From contig CALKBX010000006.1 of assembly GCA_937775205.1 (NCBI GenBank), positions 1 through 64,000 on the forward strand: a stretch of DNA of 64,000 nucleotides, in the 5' to 3' direction. Origin of the DNA: an uncultured Verrucomicrobiae bacterium. GTDB lineage: Bacteria > Verrucomicrobiota > Verrucomicrobiia > Limisphaerales > UBA1100. This document shows, piece by piece, positions 8,609-18,422 of this stretch (its first letter is position 1; each line of letters begins with the position of its first letter). Position numbers and translations under genes: made by a program. The notes under the pieces are model-generated. The model was given only the letters and a program-made list of their open reading frames with translations, was not told where the DNA came from and made no database searches.

Positions 8609-9201
8609 GTCTGCAAATGAATTCGCTCGTCAAGCTGCCCGGATTGCAGGGGCCGATTGACGATGCCTTTCTCAACCGCTTCATCATGGTGCGCCCCACC
8701 GGCAAACCGATGAACGCTGCCGTCGGCAAATGGGTGCAGGCTGAAATGAAAAACGCCCTCACCGAATGGCACCGCCAATTCCGCGGCCGACCCATCGTGA
8801 AGAATGACACGGACATTAAACTTCGCGATATGACCTCCAACCTCATCCTTTGGGGTGACCCGCAAAGCAACCAGTTGCTGGCCAAAATCGCGGGACAACT
8901 TCCCATCGAATGGACGGCGAAAGGTATTCGTCTGAAAGACAAAAGCTGGCCGGCCGATAAATTTGTGCCAGTGCTTATTTACCCGAACCCTTTCAACCTT
9001 CAACATTACATCGTATTGAACAGCGGATTTACTTTTTCCGAATACGGACACTTAAGCAATTCCATGCAAAACGCCAAACTCCCCGACTACGCCGTGCTGG
9101 ACATGCGCGTGCCCATCGCCGAGCGCATCCCTAAGGGCGTGGCCCACGCCGGATTTTTTGGTGAGCGCTGGGAGATGACGGATTCCGAGGGGAAAGATTA
9201 A
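8599..9201 (+). CDS. C-terminal part of the frameshifted serine hydrolase
   Basis: Continuation of the preceding gene in a second frame: KFGDKWNVVLSLQMNSLVK, then KLPGLQGPIDDAFLNRFIMV and later WGDPQSNQLLAKIAGQLPI, LIYPNPFNLQHYIVLNSGFT and FGERWEMTDSEGKD. The phrase HGLQGPIDDAF is typical of the C-terminal region of these secreted hydrolases, which supports one original gene of about 650 residues across 7250-9201. There is no signal peptide or own ribosome site at 8599, so this piece is unlikely to be translated separately. Whether the gene is a true pseudogene or carries a sequencing error is not decided by this sequence. Confidence 0.7.
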   Translation: MVLSLQMNSLVKLPGLQGPIDDAFLNRFIMVRPTGKPMNAAVGKWVQAEMKNALTEWHRQFRGRPIVKNDTDIKLRDMTSNLILWGDPQSNQLLAKIAGQLPIEWTAKGIRLKDKSWPADKFVPVLIYPNPFNLQHYIVLNSGFTFSEYGHLSNSMQNAKLPDYAVLDMRVPIAERIPKGVAHAGFFGERWEMTDSEGKD

Positions 9202-9218
9202 CCGCAAAGAACACAGAG

Positions 9219-11036
9219 ATGAACAAATTTATTTTAATTTTACTGCTCGCACCGATGGCGTGGGCCGCGCCGAAGAAACCGCAACTGCCGCCGGCCTTCG
9301 ATCCGCCGGATCAACTCTTCCGAATGGCGCCGATGCCGCAATCGAGTCGAAGCATCGTTGTGCCCCTTTCCAAGACCATTCATCTGGCATTTGACACCGA
9401 ACTTTGCCGCATCCACACCGTCTGGAAAGGCGGCCCGCTAAAACTGTTTGGCCCGTGTTACCATGGTGGCAAGCGGCCATTCATTTGCCTTCCTAATGGA
9501 AACATGCTCTGGGGAAATATGCCCTTTACCTCATGGCACCCCACTAACCCAGGCCACGCGCAAGAAATCGAAAGGGGCCGACAGAAGCTTGTTCGTTATC
9601 TTGGTGTTCGGACGGAATCGGGCCGGATAATTTTTATCTACAATTTAATTAACCACGTTGGAGGTAATATTCGCATTGAAGAATCTGTGCGGGCGGAAGG
9701 CGATGTGGTGGTACGTCAATTTAAAATCTGGCCGAGAAAAACAAGATTATTTTTAAATGCTCACCAAGAATTTGGGAAGAAAATTGATTTGGGTATTCCA
9801 AACACAGCCGCAATTAAGCGGGGCAAAGATGTTTTGTTGTCGGTGGTTCGCGGCAAAGGTGCGGAATATCTTGGGATAGGAAAGGGCTACATACGTTACA
9901 CTGAAGAAACCTTCACCGAGGAAGGGAGCACTAAAGGCAATCCGACGCAAATTCTGGAAGGCTCGTGTGGGTTTTTAACACTATTCATTGAGGCCAGCGA
10001 AAAGCCCACGACCTTCCTGGTGGCATCAATGGTTGCCGCCAACCCGGACAAAGCCCGCCAAATGGCAAGAACCTGGAAAGGCAAACCGGTCGTAACAAAA
10101 CCGCCCAAGCCAGTTATTCGCGAAGCCAATCCCCGCGCGCGGCGAAGTTTTGTGTTAAGCCCGTATTATACAACGGAAGCGTTTGCGTTGCCTAAAAAAT
10201 TGAATTTACAGGTGACCGGGATGGATTGGCTGGCTAAGGATAAGTTGGCGGTGTGCACTTATGCCGGCGAGGTGTGGATTGTGGAGGGCGCCACGGGGCC
10301 GGTGGGGAAAATGAAATTCCGCCGGTTCGCGCGTGGGATGAATGAGCCGATGGGGGTGTTGGTGAAGGACGGGAAAATTCATCTGGGCAACAAGGCGGAA
10401 ATCACGCGCTTGAGCGATACGGATAAGGACGGCGCGGCAGATTTGTTTGAATGCGTAAATCGCGATTGGGATTACACGGGGAGTTATAATTCGTTTTCGT
10501 ACGGGCCGGTGCTGGATAAAAACGGAAACTTCGTGGTGGCCAATGCTGGCCACGCGGGGCGCTGGAGCGCGCGGCACATGGGCTGGGCGCTGCGCATCAA
10601 GCCGGGCTCCGCCAAGGCCGAGGCGTTTGCCAGTGGATTTCGTGAGCCGAATGGCATCGGCACGTTCGGGCCGGACAAGGATATTTTCGTGACGGACAAT
10701 CAAGGCGCGTGGATTGGGGCGTGTAAGTTGAACCATGTGAAGGACGGCGGATTTTACGGGCATCCCGCCTCGAAGCCCGCGCCGAAGAAATTGTATGCAG
10801 GGCGTAAGACATTCACGCCTCCCGCAGTATGGTTTCCGTACAAACTGGCGCGCTCGAGTAGCGGCATGTGTGAAATTAAGGACGACCGCTTCGGGCCGTT
10901 CAAGGGGCAGCTCTTGGTCGGTGATTTTCAAAACGCCATCGTCACGCGCGTGCAACTGGAAAAAGTCGGCGGCGAATGGCAGGGCGCGGTGTGGCCGTTT
11001 CTCAAGGGATTTCAATCCGGCGTGAACCGGTTGTGA
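9219..11036 (+). CDS. Secreted sugar-dehydrogenase-like beta-propeller protein (frameshifted before its C-terminus)
   Basis: Starts MNKFILILLLAPMAWAAPKK, a clear signal peptide. The first half contains IHLAFDTELCRIHTVWKGGP and an all-beta region. The second half (about residue 330 onward) resembles the glucose/sorbosone dehydrogenase-type propeller of this phylum: GMDWLAKDKLAVCTYAGEVW, EPMGVLVKDGKIHLGNKAEI, ITRLSDTDKDGAADLFE, then GFREPNGIGTFGPDKDIFVT and HVKDGGFYGHPAS. The frame ends at GFQSGVNRL; the natural continuation VMGPDGHLYVGGCK lies in another frame, so one base appears lost near 11030. The intact protein would be about 760 residues. It follows the damaged hydrolase by 17 nt and probably shared its transcript. 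Substrate and cofactor cannot be judged. Confidence 0.7.
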   Translation: MNKFILILLLAPMAWAAPKKPQLPPAFDPPDQLFRMAPMPQSSRSIVVPLSKTIHLAFDTELCRIHTVWKGGPLKLFGPCYHGGKRPFICLPNGNMLWGNMPFTSWHPTNPGHAQEIERGRQKLVRYLGVRTESGRIIFIYNLINHVGGNIRIEESVRAEGDVVVRQFKIWPRKTRLFLNAHQEFGKKIDLGIPNTAAIKRGKDVLLSVVRGKGAEYLGIGKGYIRYTEETFTEEGSTKGNPTQILEGSCGFLTLFIEASEKPTTFLVASMVAANPDKARQMARTWKGKPVVTKPPKPVIREANPRARRSFVLSPYYTTEAFALPKKLNLQVTGMDWLAKDKLAVCTYAGEVWIVEGATGPVGKMKFRRFARGMNEPMGVLVKDGKIHLGNKAEITRLSDTDKDGAADLFECVNRDWDYTGSYNSFSYGPVLDKNGNFVVANAGHAGRWSARHMGWALRIKPGSAKAEAFASGFREPNGIGTFGPDKDIFVTDNQGAWIGACKLNHVKDGGFYGHPASKPAPKKLYAGRKTFTPPAVWFPYKLARSSSGMCEIKDDRFGPFKGQLLVGDFQNAIVTRVQLEKVGGEWQGAVWPFLKGFQSGVNRL

Positions 11037-11506
11037 TGGGCCCCGACGGCCACCTCTATGTGGGCGGTTGCAAAACCGTGGCGTGGGCGGCTAACGCGCC
11101 GTTTTCGCAGGGGCTCGAGCGCGTGAAGTTCAGCGGCAAGATTCCGTTTGAAGTAAAAACCGTCCGCGCGATACCGGATGGATTTGAACTTACTTTCACC
11201 AAACCAGTTGACCCCAAGGCTGCGGGCGATGCGGCCGGCTATGACGTGTGGCAGTATAAATATCAGTACCAAAAAAAATACGGTTCGCCGGAGTTTGACC
11301 ACGACGGCAAGAAGGACAGCTTCACGGTCATCGATGTGAAGAGTGCCACGGTGTCGAAAGATGGACTGAAAGTGCGACTGCGGCTTGATGGCTGGAAAGC
11401 GGGCTATGTGACCGCCGTACGCGGCTTGGATGCGCGCAGCGCCGAGGGCGAGAAACTGTGGCATGACACGTTTTATTACACGCTGAATCGGATTCCACGG
11501 CGCTAA
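10976..11506 (+). CDS. C-terminal part of the frameshifted beta-propeller protein
   Basis: The real coding part of this frame begins at about 11033 with VMGPDGHLYVGGCKTVAW and goes on ERVKFSGKIPFEVKTVRAIP, GFELTFTKPVDPKAAGDAAG, YDVWQYKYQYQKKYGSPEF and a fibronectin/Ig-like ending with VTAVRGLDARSAEGEKLWHD. This is the usual C-terminal segment of the same dehydrogenase-like family, so it belongs to the preceding gene. The first 19 or so codons of the open frame (10976-11032) are only an out-of-frame overlap. No separate start signal is seen. Confidence 0.65.
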   Translation: MAGRGVAVSQGISIRREPVVMGPDGHLYVGGCKTVAWAANAPFSQGLERVKFSGKIPFEVKTVRAIPDGFELTFTKPVDPKAAGDAAGYDVWQYKYQYQKKYGSPEFDHDGKKDSFTVIDVKSATVSKDGLKVRLRLDGWKAGYVTAVRGLDARSAEGEKLWHDTFYYTLNRIPRR

Positions 11507-11585
11507 CGTGCTACCGGCAAGGTGCCGGCAGAAAGTACGAATCCCCACCTTGTGTGCAACGTCCAATTCCACTAGACTTATCGCG

Positions 11586-13586
11586 ATGACTTTTTGGCGG
11601 ACAATCTTTTGCAGCTCGGCTTTTGGCGCGTTGGCATTGGAAGGCGGGGAAGGCGAGCATTGGGCGTTTCTCAAGCCGCAACGCCACAATCCGCCCAAGG
11701 TGAAACAAGCTGATTGGCCGCGCAATGCCATTGACTATTTCATCCTCGCCGAGCTTGAGAAAAAGAAACTCGCGCCCTCGCCGCAAGCGGAAAAGACGAC
11801 GCTGCTGCGGCGGGTGCATTTGGACTTGATTGGGTTGCCGCCCTCGCCGACCGAGGTTGATGCGTTTCTCGCCGACCTGCGTCCGGATGCCTTTGAGCGA
11901 GTGGTCGACAAGCTGCTTGCGTTGCCTCATTATGGCGAGCGTTGGGGACGTTTTTGGCTCGATGCCGCGCGTTATGCGGACAGCGATGGCTACAGCCACG
12001 ATGCGCCGCGGGTGATGTGGCGTTATCGCGATTGGGTGGTAGCTTCGTTCAATGCGGATCAACCGTTTGACCAATTTGTCATCGACCAACTTGCGGGCGA
12101 CATGCTTCCCAAGGCGACGCAAGCCCAACGCATCGCCACGGGATTTCATCGCAACACACAAATCAACACCGAGGGCGGCGTGGACAAGGAGCAGTTTCGC
12201 GTGGACTCAATCTTCGACCGCATCGCGACCACGGGCGAGGTCATGTTCGGCCTCACCTTCGGCTGCGCGCAATGTCATGACCACAAATTTGACCCGTTCA
12301 AACAAGTGGAGTTTTATCGGATGTTTGCATTCTTCAATCAAGTTGACGAGCCTCGCGTGGAAACCCCCACAGTCGCCGAGGCTGAGGCGCGCGCCGTGCA
12401 CGATGCCAAGGTGAAAGTGCTGCAGGTAAAAGTAAATGCCACGGAGAAGGGGGCGAATGCGCGAAAAAAACTTGAGAAGGAACTGGCCGCGCTGAAAAAG
12501 AAACGGCCTGGCTCGACCACCGCGCTGGTGATGCGCCAGCGCAAGTCGCCGCGCAAGACGTTTCGCTTTGTGAAAGGTAACTTCACGCGACCCTCGGAAG
12601 AGGTGCAACCGGGCGTACCGGCGGTGCTCCATGCGTTTCCCAATCAGGAAAGGGCCAACCGACTGGACTTTGCCCGCTGGGTGGCCAGTCGCGAAAATCC
12701 GTTGCTCGCGCGCGTGGCAGTAAACCGCATGTGGCAGCATCACTTCGGCGCGGGATTGGTGGAAACGGAAAACGACTTTGGCACGCAAGGCACGCCACCC
12801 ACCAATCACGCGTTGCTGGATTGGTTGGCCACGGAATTCATGCGTGTCAAATGGAGCCGCAAGGCGATGCACCGGCTCATGGTCACATCGGCCACGTACC
12901 GCCAATCCTCCAAACGCCGCGCTGACCTCACTCGAACTGACCCGTACAATCGGTTACTCGGTCGGCAGCCGCGGCTACGATTGGAGGGTGAAATCATTCG
13001 CGACAACGCGCTCACCATTAGTGGACTGCTCAGCCGTAAAATGGGTGGCCCTGGCGTATTCCCGCCGCAACCCGATGGCTGCATGAATCTTGGCCAACAG
13101 AAAAAAACGTGGCGGGCGAGCAAGGGTGATGACCGCTTTCGGCGCGCGGTTTACACTTACCGTTGGCGCGCCACGCCGCATCCGGCGCTGAAAGTTTTTG
13201 ACACACCCGATGCCTTTGCCGCTTGCACGCGCCGACTGCGCTCGAACACGCCGCTACAGGCATTGACGCTGCTCAACGATCCGGCATATTTTGAAATTAA
13301 CATCGGCTTCGCGCGGCGAATTTTAAAGGAAGGGCAGGGGAACAATTCCCGAAAACTGCATTTCGCCTTCCGGCTATGCCTCGCGCGCGAGCCGGATGCG
13401 GCGGAAATTAAAATCCTTTCCGCCGTGTTGAAGCGCGAACTCGCCGCCTTCGCCAAGACCCCCGCCGAGGCGGAGGTCTTACTGAAGGGGCGCGAAACGG
13501 GCGGGTTGTCCAAACCTGAATTGGCCGCGTGGACGATGGTGGCGCGGGTGCTGATGAACACGGATGAAGTCATTACACGTGAATGA
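11586..13586 (+). CDS. DUF1549/DUF1553 secreted protein without the PSCyt1 heme domain
   Basis: From the ATG at 11586 a 666-residue protein begins with a short hydrophobic segment (FWRTIFCSSAFGALALEGG) and goes directly into DUF1549: NAIDYFILAELEKKKLAPSP, LIGLPPSPTEVDAFLADL, HYGERWGRFWLDAARYADSD, and a C-A-Q-C-H-D-H-K-F-D-P metal/heme-like motif. A charged linker (about 285-335) leads to DUF1553: [34 protein letters not shown] and TRRLRSNTPLQALTLLNDPA. The long paralogue at 44892 has an N-terminal PSCyt1 CxxCH domain and an internal LamG domain; both are absent here. The stop overlaps the DUF1501 start by ATGA. Function of the family is unknown; the pair is typical for the phylum. Confidence 0.9.
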   Translation: MTFWRTIFCSSAFGALALEGGEGEHWAFLKPQRHNPPKVKQADWPRNAIDYFILAELEKKKLAPSPQAEKTTLLRRVHLDLIGLPPSPTEVDAFLADLRPDAFERVVDKLLALPHYGERWGRFWLDAARYADSDGYSHDAPRVMWRYRDWVVASFNADQPFDQFVIDQLAGDMLPKATQAQRIATGFHRNTQINTEGGVDKEQFRVDSIFDRIATTGEVMFGLTFGCAQCHDHKFDPFKQVEFYRMFAFFNQVDEPRVETPTVAEAEARAVHDAKVKVLQVKVNATEKGANARKKLEKELAALKKKRPGSTTALVMRQRKSPRKTFRFVKGNFTRPSEEVQPGVPAVLHAFPNQERANRLDFARWVASRENPLLARVAVNRMWQHHFGAGLVETENDFGTQGTPPTNHALLDWLATEFMRVKWSRKAMHRLMVTSATYRQSSKRRADLTRTDPYNRLLGRQPRLRLEGEIIRDNALTISGLLSRKMGGPGVFPPQPDGCMNLGQQKKTWRASKGDDRFRRAVYTYRWRATPHPALKVFDTPDAFAACTRRLRSNTPLQALTLLNDPAYFEINIGFARRILKEGQGNNSRKLHFAFRLCLAREPDAAEIKILSAVLKRELAAFAKTPAEAEVLLKGRETGGLSKPELAAWTMVARVLMNTDEVITRE

Positions 13587-15013
13587 TTATGAACACCGCA
13601 AATCTTCAATCGTCGACTCGCCGGCATTTCTTTGGCCAATGCGGCATGGGGCTCGGCTCCATCGCGCTGGCGTCGATGATGGACGAGCAGGCGATGGCGA
13701 ATCCGTTTGCGCCTAAACAGCCGCACTTTGCGCCCAAGGCGAAGAATGTCATTTTTCTGTTCATGGCCGGCGGACCGTCGCATTTGGATTTGTTTGACTG
13801 GAAACCGGAACTCAAGAAGCGACACGGGCAATCCATTCCGGAATCCTTCACCAAGGGCAAACGGTTTGCGTTTATGAACAGCTCGTTCAAGGACGCTAAC
13901 AAACTGCAGGGCACCATTCGCGATTTTAAACAGCACGGCCAGTGCGGTATGTGGGTGAGCGAGTGCTTTCCGCACATCGCCACGGTGGCGGATGAGCTGA
14001 CGCTGGTGCGCACGTGCAAAACGGAGCTGTTCAACCACGCGCCGGCGAAACTTTTCATGAACACCGGCACGGGCTTATTCGGCCGGCCGAGCATGGGTTC
14101 GTGGGTGACGTATGGCATCGGCACTGAGTCGCGCGATTTACCTGGGTTCATGGTGCTGCAATCCGGCCCACGCGGGCCGCGAGGCGGTGGGGTAAACTGG
14201 GCGAGTGGTTTTCTGCCCACGAGCTATCAAGGCGTGCCGTTGCGCGGGAACGGCGACCCCATTTTGAATTTAGCCAACCCCAAGGGCATCAGCAGCATCC
14301 GCCAGCGGGAATCCATTGACGCGGTGCGGGCGCTGAATCTCAAGCGCGCGATGGAAACGGGTGACCCGGAAATCCAAACGCGCATCGCCAGCTACGAGAT
14401 GGCGTATCGAATGCAGACGAGCGCACCGGAGTTGATTGACATCAAAAGCGAAAGCAAGGCCACGCTGGATCTCTATGGAGCGCAACCCGGCCAGACGAGT
14501 TTCGCCAACAACTGTTTGTTAGCGCGGCGGTTGGTGGAACGCGGTGTGCGGTTCGTGCAGCTGTACCATACCAATTGGGATTCCCACGGCGGCCCGTCGG
14601 AGACATTGACGAAGGATTTTGACAAGGTGACAAAAGATGTGGACCAACCGTGCGCCGCGCTGATTCGCGACCTCAAGGCGCGCGGATTGCTTGATGACAC
14701 GCTGGTGATTTGGGGCGGCGAATTCGGCCGCACGCCGATGAGCGAAAAACGCGCCACACCCGGGCGCAATCATCACATCGATGCCTTCAGCATGTGGTTC
14801 GCCGGCGGTGGCATCAAGCCCGGCAACCTCGTGGGCGAGACCGATGAGTTCGGCTTTGGCGCGATCACCGAGGAACATCACGTCCACGACCTTCACGCCA
14901 CCATCCTGCATCAACTGGGCATTGATCACGAACGCCTCACCTTCCGTTTCCAAGGTCGCGACTTCCGCCTTACCGACGTGGAGGGCAAAGTCATCAAAGA
15001 GATGTTGGCGTGA
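13583..15013 (+). CDS. DUF1501 family secreted protein
   Basis: A 476-residue protein with a Tat-like start (STRRHFFGQCGMGLGSIALA). The body matches DUF1501, a sulfatase-fold-related family: VIFLFMAGGPSHLDLFDWKP, ELFNHAPAKLFMNTGTG, GRPSMGSWVTYGIGTESRDL, ASGFLPTSYQGVPLRGNGDP, FVQLYHTNWDSHGG and the C-terminal VIWGGEFGRTPMSEK with GRNHHIDAFSMWFAGGGIK. DUF1501 proteins are nearly always encoded next to DUF1549/DUF1553 proteins, as here with an ATGA overlap. The stop overlaps the tilS start (TGATG), so the housekeeping genes that follow may be read from the same transcript. No catalytic role is established for the family. Confidence 0.92.
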   Translation: MIMNTANLQSSTRRHFFGQCGMGLGSIALASMMDEQAMANPFAPKQPHFAPKAKNVIFLFMAGGPSHLDLFDWKPELKKRHGQSIPESFTKGKRFAFMNSSFKDANKLQGTIRDFKQHGQCGMWVSECFPHIATVADELTLVRTCKTELFNHAPAKLFMNTGTGLFGRPSMGSWVTYGIGTESRDLPGFMVLQSGPRGPRGGGVNWASGFLPTSYQGVPLRGNGDPILNLANPKGISSIRQRESIDAVRALNLKRAMETGDPEIQTRIASYEMAYRMQTSAPELIDIKSESKATLDLYGAQPGQTSFANNCLLARRLVERGVRFVQLYHTNWDSHGGPSETLTKDFDKVTKDVDQPCAALIRDLKARGLLDDTLVIWGGEFGRTPMSEKRATPGRNHHIDAFSMWFAGGGIKPGNLVGETDEFGFGAITEEHHVHDLHATILHQLGIDHERLTFRFQGRDFRLTDVEGKVIKEMLA

Positions 15014-16335
15014 TGAACATTCTTGCCGAATGCATCGAGGATTGCCCCCTGCCAAAAGGCGAGTCCGTATTGGTGGCCGCCTCGGGCGGGGCGGATTCAA
15101 TGGTGCTGCTGCATGCTTTGCGAAACCGCAAAATTGTGGTGGCGCATTTCAATCATCAATTGCGCGGCGCAGCATCGGATGCCGATCAAGAACTCGTTGA
15201 AGAAACAGTTCGCAAATTGGATGTTCCAATTGTAGTGGGACAATGGAAACCGGACGTCGAGGCCATTCGCCAGCACGGCCTCGAAATGGCGGCTCGCGAA
15301 GCCCGACTGGGTTTTCTGGCTCAAGCGGCAAAAAAAAATCAATGCAGATGGGTGACGATGGCGCATCACGCGGATGATCAGGTGGAAACTTTTTTTTGGC
15401 GCTTGCTGCGGGGTGCGGGCGGCAGCGGTTTGGGCGGCATGACGGCAACGGCCCCGTTCCCGGGGCACTCGGATTTGCAAATCGCACGCCCACTCTTGAA
15501 ATTACGGAAGGCTGAAATTTTGGCGCACGCCAAAGCGGAGGACATTTTGTTTCGGGAGGATGAAAGCAATACCGATCCCGTTCATCTGCGGAACCGGATT
15601 CGCCAACGTTTGCTGCCATTGTTGCGCGAAGAATTTCATGTTGAAACAGATTCGGCAGTGCAGCAATCCATGGAGTTGGTGGGCGCGGATGCGGATTGCG
15701 TAAAATCCTTGGCCTCGGAATGGTTGGCGGCGGAAGCGCCTCAACCTTTTGATGGGTTGCATCCGGCGTTGCAACGCCAAGTAATCTGGCATCAACTCAT
15801 CGCGCGCGGCGTGGAGCCGTCACATCATTTGATTGAACACCTTCGTCTTCGCCCTGAAGAACCGCGATCAATCAACCCGGCCGAGGCGCTTCTGTGCGAT
15901 TCCACGGGCCGGCTGGATTTGATCAAGTCCCCCAACAAGAATCGCTCAATTGACGCATCGGAGTGGACGTTGCGCTCAGGCTGGAATGAATCGGCTTTTG
16001 AGGGGGGCAAGATTCGCTGCCGCGTGGGCACCGGCGGACGGGTTGGGGGTGAGCCGGACGTTGAGTTTTTTGATGCCGACCGGGTGGGGTCACGGATTAT
16101 CCTGCGAAACTGGCGTGACGGGGATCGCTTCGAACCGATCGGCCTGGGGCGCGCGGCCAAGTTGCAGGACCTGTTTACCAATGCCAAAGTGTCCGCCCCG
16201 GAAAAGCGCGAACGGGTCATTGCCTGCGCGGCGACCGGAGAAATCTTTTGGGTTCAAGGCCTGCGCATTGGGGAAATCGCCAAAATTCGGCCGCAAACGA
16301 GGCGTTTTTTGGAGTGGCGCTGGATGGCTGCCTAA
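15013..16335 (+). CDS. tilS: tRNA(Ile)-lysidine synthase
   Basis: TilS converts C34 of the CAU anticodon of a minor tRNA-Ile to lysidine with ATP, so that AUA is read as isoleucine. The 440-residue product has the N-type ATP pyrophosphatase PP-loop S-G-G-A-D-S at 24-29, the following AHFNHQLRGAASDADQELV, MAHHADDQVETFFWRLLRGA, and NRIRQRLLPLL, all typical of TilS. The C-terminal third (ILRNWRDGDRFEPIGLGRAAK, LQDLFTNAKV, FWVQGLRIGEIAKI) is the TilS C domain that binds the tRNA acceptor. The ATG at 15013 is chosen over GTG at 15010 because it forms a TGATG junction with the upstream DUF1501 stop. Confidence 0.95.
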   Translation: MNILAECIEDCPLPKGESVLVAASGGADSMVLLHALRNRKIVVAHFNHQLRGAASDADQELVEETVRKLDVPIVVGQWKPDVEAIRQHGLEMAAREARLGFLAQAAKKNQCRWVTMAHHADDQVETFFWRLLRGAGGSGLGGMTATAPFPGHSDLQIARPLLKLRKAEILAHAKAEDILFREDESNTDPVHLRNRIRQRLLPLLREEFHVETDSAVQQSMELVGADADCVKSLASEWLAAEAPQPFDGLHPALQRQVIWHQLIARGVEPSHHLIEHLRLRPEEPRSINPAEALLCDSTGRLDLIKSPNKNRSIDASEWTLRSGWNESAFEGGKIRCRVGTGGRVGGEPDVEFFDADRVGSRIILRNWRDGDRFEPIGLGRAAKLQDLFTNAKVSAPEKRERVIACAATGEIFWVQGLRIGEIAKIRPQTRRFLEWRWMAA

Positions 16336-16380
16336 GGGTTTGCCCAAACCAGATTTCTGTGTTAAGCTATCGGTTCGCGA

Positions 16381-18414
16381 ATGAAAGAAAAAGACCCTAA
16401 TACAACCGAGCGCTCAATGAAGCCGTGGATAATTTACATCGTCATCTTCGGCGCGATTTTTGTGCTGCTCACGCTGAATACTGATCCCAAAAAGGGAGAA
16501 GAACAGAAAATGGACTATCGTGAGTTCAAGGAATTGCTTGATGCAAACCTGATTGTAGAGGCAAAAATCAAGTACTCTCAAGCCACTGATTTACGCGAGA
16601 TCAGCGGGATCATTGCCAAAACTAATTCGGCGGGCGAACGCATCCTGGAACCCGGCAGCCAAAAAGCTAAACAGGGCGTCCGCTTTACTTTTGAGTCCTA
16701 CATCCCCAAAGATCACGAGGCCACAATTCTCACCGCGCCCAACATTACGCAGGAACGCGAGAGCACTTTGCTGATGAGTTTCCTGATCACAATTCTTCCG
16801 TTTTTGATTATTGTTTTATTCATCTATTTTTTCTTCATCCGCCAGATCAAAAATGCAGGGAAGGGCGCAATGAACTTCGGCAAAAGCAAAGCGCGGATGA
16901 TGAACAAGGATAAAAACAAAATTACCTTCAAGGACGTCGCCGGCGTTGAAGAGGCCAAGGACGAAGTCAGCGAGCTGGTGGAATTCCTGAAGGACCCCAA
17001 AAAATTTCAGAAACTCGGCGGCCGAATTCCCAAGGGCATCCTGATGGTTGGCGCGCCCGGCACGGGCAAAACGCTTTTGGCCAAGGCCATTGCGGGCGAG
17101 GCGGATTCGAGTTTCTTCAACATCAGCGGCTCGGATTTTGTGGAAATGTTTGTGGGCGTCGGCGCCAGCCGCGTGCGCGATATGTTTGAGCAAGCGCGCA
17201 AGAGCACGCCTTGCCTCGTCTTCATTGATGAAATTGACGCCGTGGGGCGCCACCGCGGCCACGGTCTCGGCGGAGGCAATGATGAACGCGAGCAAACGCT
17301 CAACGCGCTTTTGGTGGAAATGGATGGCTTCGATACTCAAGAGGGCATCATCATTATTGCCGCCACCAACCGTCCGGACGTGCTGGATCCCGCGCTCTTG
17401 CGGCCCGGGCGTTTTGACCGTCAAATCACCGTGAGCCTTCCGGATGTGCGCGGACGCGAGGCGATCCTCAAAGTGCACGCCAAAAAAGTGAAGCTCGCCA
17501 AGAAGGTGGATCTCTCCATCATCGCGCGCGGCACGCCCGGATATTCCGGCGCGGAGTTGGCCAACCTGCTCAATGAAGCCGCATTGTTGGCGGCACGGCG
17601 CAATAAAAAACGGATCGGCATGGTTGAGCTTGAGGAATCGCGGGACAAGGTTCGCTGGGGCCGCGAGCGCCGCAGCATGGCCATGACCGAGGAGGACAAA
17701 AAACGCACCGCCTGGCACGAAGCCGGCCACGCGATTATCAATGTGCTGTTGAAACACTGTCATCCGCTGCACAAGGTCACCATCATTCCACGCGGGCAAT
17801 CACTTGGTTCCACGATGAGTTTGCCCAAGGATGACGTGCTGAATTATCACCGCCTCGAAATGCTCGATACCATTTGCATGACCATGGGCGGAAGGATTGC
17901 AGAGGAAATGTATTCGGGCGACGTGTCCTCCGGCGCAGCGGGAGATATTAAACAAGCCACCAAGATGGCGCGAGCGATGGTTTGCCAATTCGGCATGAGC
18001 GACAAACTCGGCATGGTGATGTACGGCGGCGAAAATGAGTACGTCTTCCTCGGGCGCGATATGGCGCAAAGCAAGGATTACAGTGAAGACACCGCACAAA
18101 TGATTGATTCCGAGATGATGCGCATCACACAGGAATCCTACGAACGCGCCGAGAAACTCATCACCGATAACCGCGATAAACTCGATCTTATCGCCGAGTG
18201 CCTGCTCGAATACGAAACGCTCGACGGCAAGCAGGTGGAGGAAATCGTGCGCACCGGAAAATTCGAACCGCCAAAAAACACGGGCAAGGGTAAGGGCGGG
18301 GACAGACCAAGTGGCGAGGAGGCTTCCACGCCGTTGTCCGACGACAAACTCCAGAAGAAATCCACTGACGAGGACTCGGGCCTCGGCAGTTCCCCCGCAC
18401 CCGCACCCGCCTAG
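16381..18414 (+). CDS. ftsH: ATP-dependent zinc metalloprotease FtsH
   Basis: Membrane-anchored AAA+ protease that degrades misassembled membrane proteins and short-lived cytoplasmic proteins. The 677-residue product has a first membrane segment ([17 protein letters not shown]), a periplasmic domain, and a second segment ([20 protein letters not shown]). The AAA module carries Walker A G-A-P-G-T-G-K-T at 224-231, Walker [12 protein letters not shown], the SRH region [20 protein letters not shown], and the protease zinc site H-E-A-G-H at 446-450. The C-terminal tail is a low-complexity, Pro/Gly/Lys-rich stretch ending APAPA. It is the head of a tight run with rpe (8-nt gap) and the phosphohexomutase gene. 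Confidence 0.97.
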   Translation: MKEKDPNTTERSMKPWIIYIVIFGAIFVLLTLNTDPKKGEEQKMDYREFKELLDANLIVEAKIKYSQATDLREISGIIAKTNSAGERILEPGSQKAKQGVRFTFESYIPKDHEATILTAPNITQERESTLLMSFLITILPFLIIVLFIYFFFIRQIKNAGKGAMNFGKSKARMMNKDKNKITFKDVAGVEEAKDEVSELVEFLKDPKKFQKLGGRIPKGILMVGAPGTGKTLLAKAIAGEADSSFFNISGSDFVEMFVGVGASRVRDMFEQARKSTPCLVFIDEIDAVGRHRGHGLGGGNDEREQTLNALLVEMDGFDTQEGIIIIAATNRPDVLDPALLRPGRFDRQITVSLPDVRGREAILKVHAKKVKLAKKVDLSIIARGTPGYSGAELANLLNEAALLAARRNKKRIGMVELEESRDKVRWGRERRSMAMTEEDKKRTAWHEAGHAIINVLLKHCHPLHKVTIIPRGQSLGSTMSLPKDDVLNYHRLEMLDTICMTMGGRIAEEMYSGDVSSGAAGDIKQATKMARAMVCQFGMSDKLGMVMYGGENEYVFLGRDMAQSKDYSEDTAQMIDSEMMRITQESYERAEKLITDNRDKLDLIAECLLEYETLDGKQVEEIVRTGKFEPPKNTGKGKGGDRPSGEEASTPLSDDKLQKKSTDEDSGLGSSPAPAPA

Positions 18415-18422
18415 CACCGGTC

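Noticed and set aside
11507-11585. CCGGC/GCCGG hairpin after the dehydrogenase-like gene
   Set aside because: Only five pairs and no T run; could not be separated from chance.
16336-16380. Small hairpin GGTTTGCCCAAACC between tilS and ftsH as a terminator
   Set aside because: Short stem and no T run after it.
16816-17799. 327-codon minus-strand open frame within ftsH
   Set aside because: Complete antisense overlap with the AAA and protease domains of ftsH.
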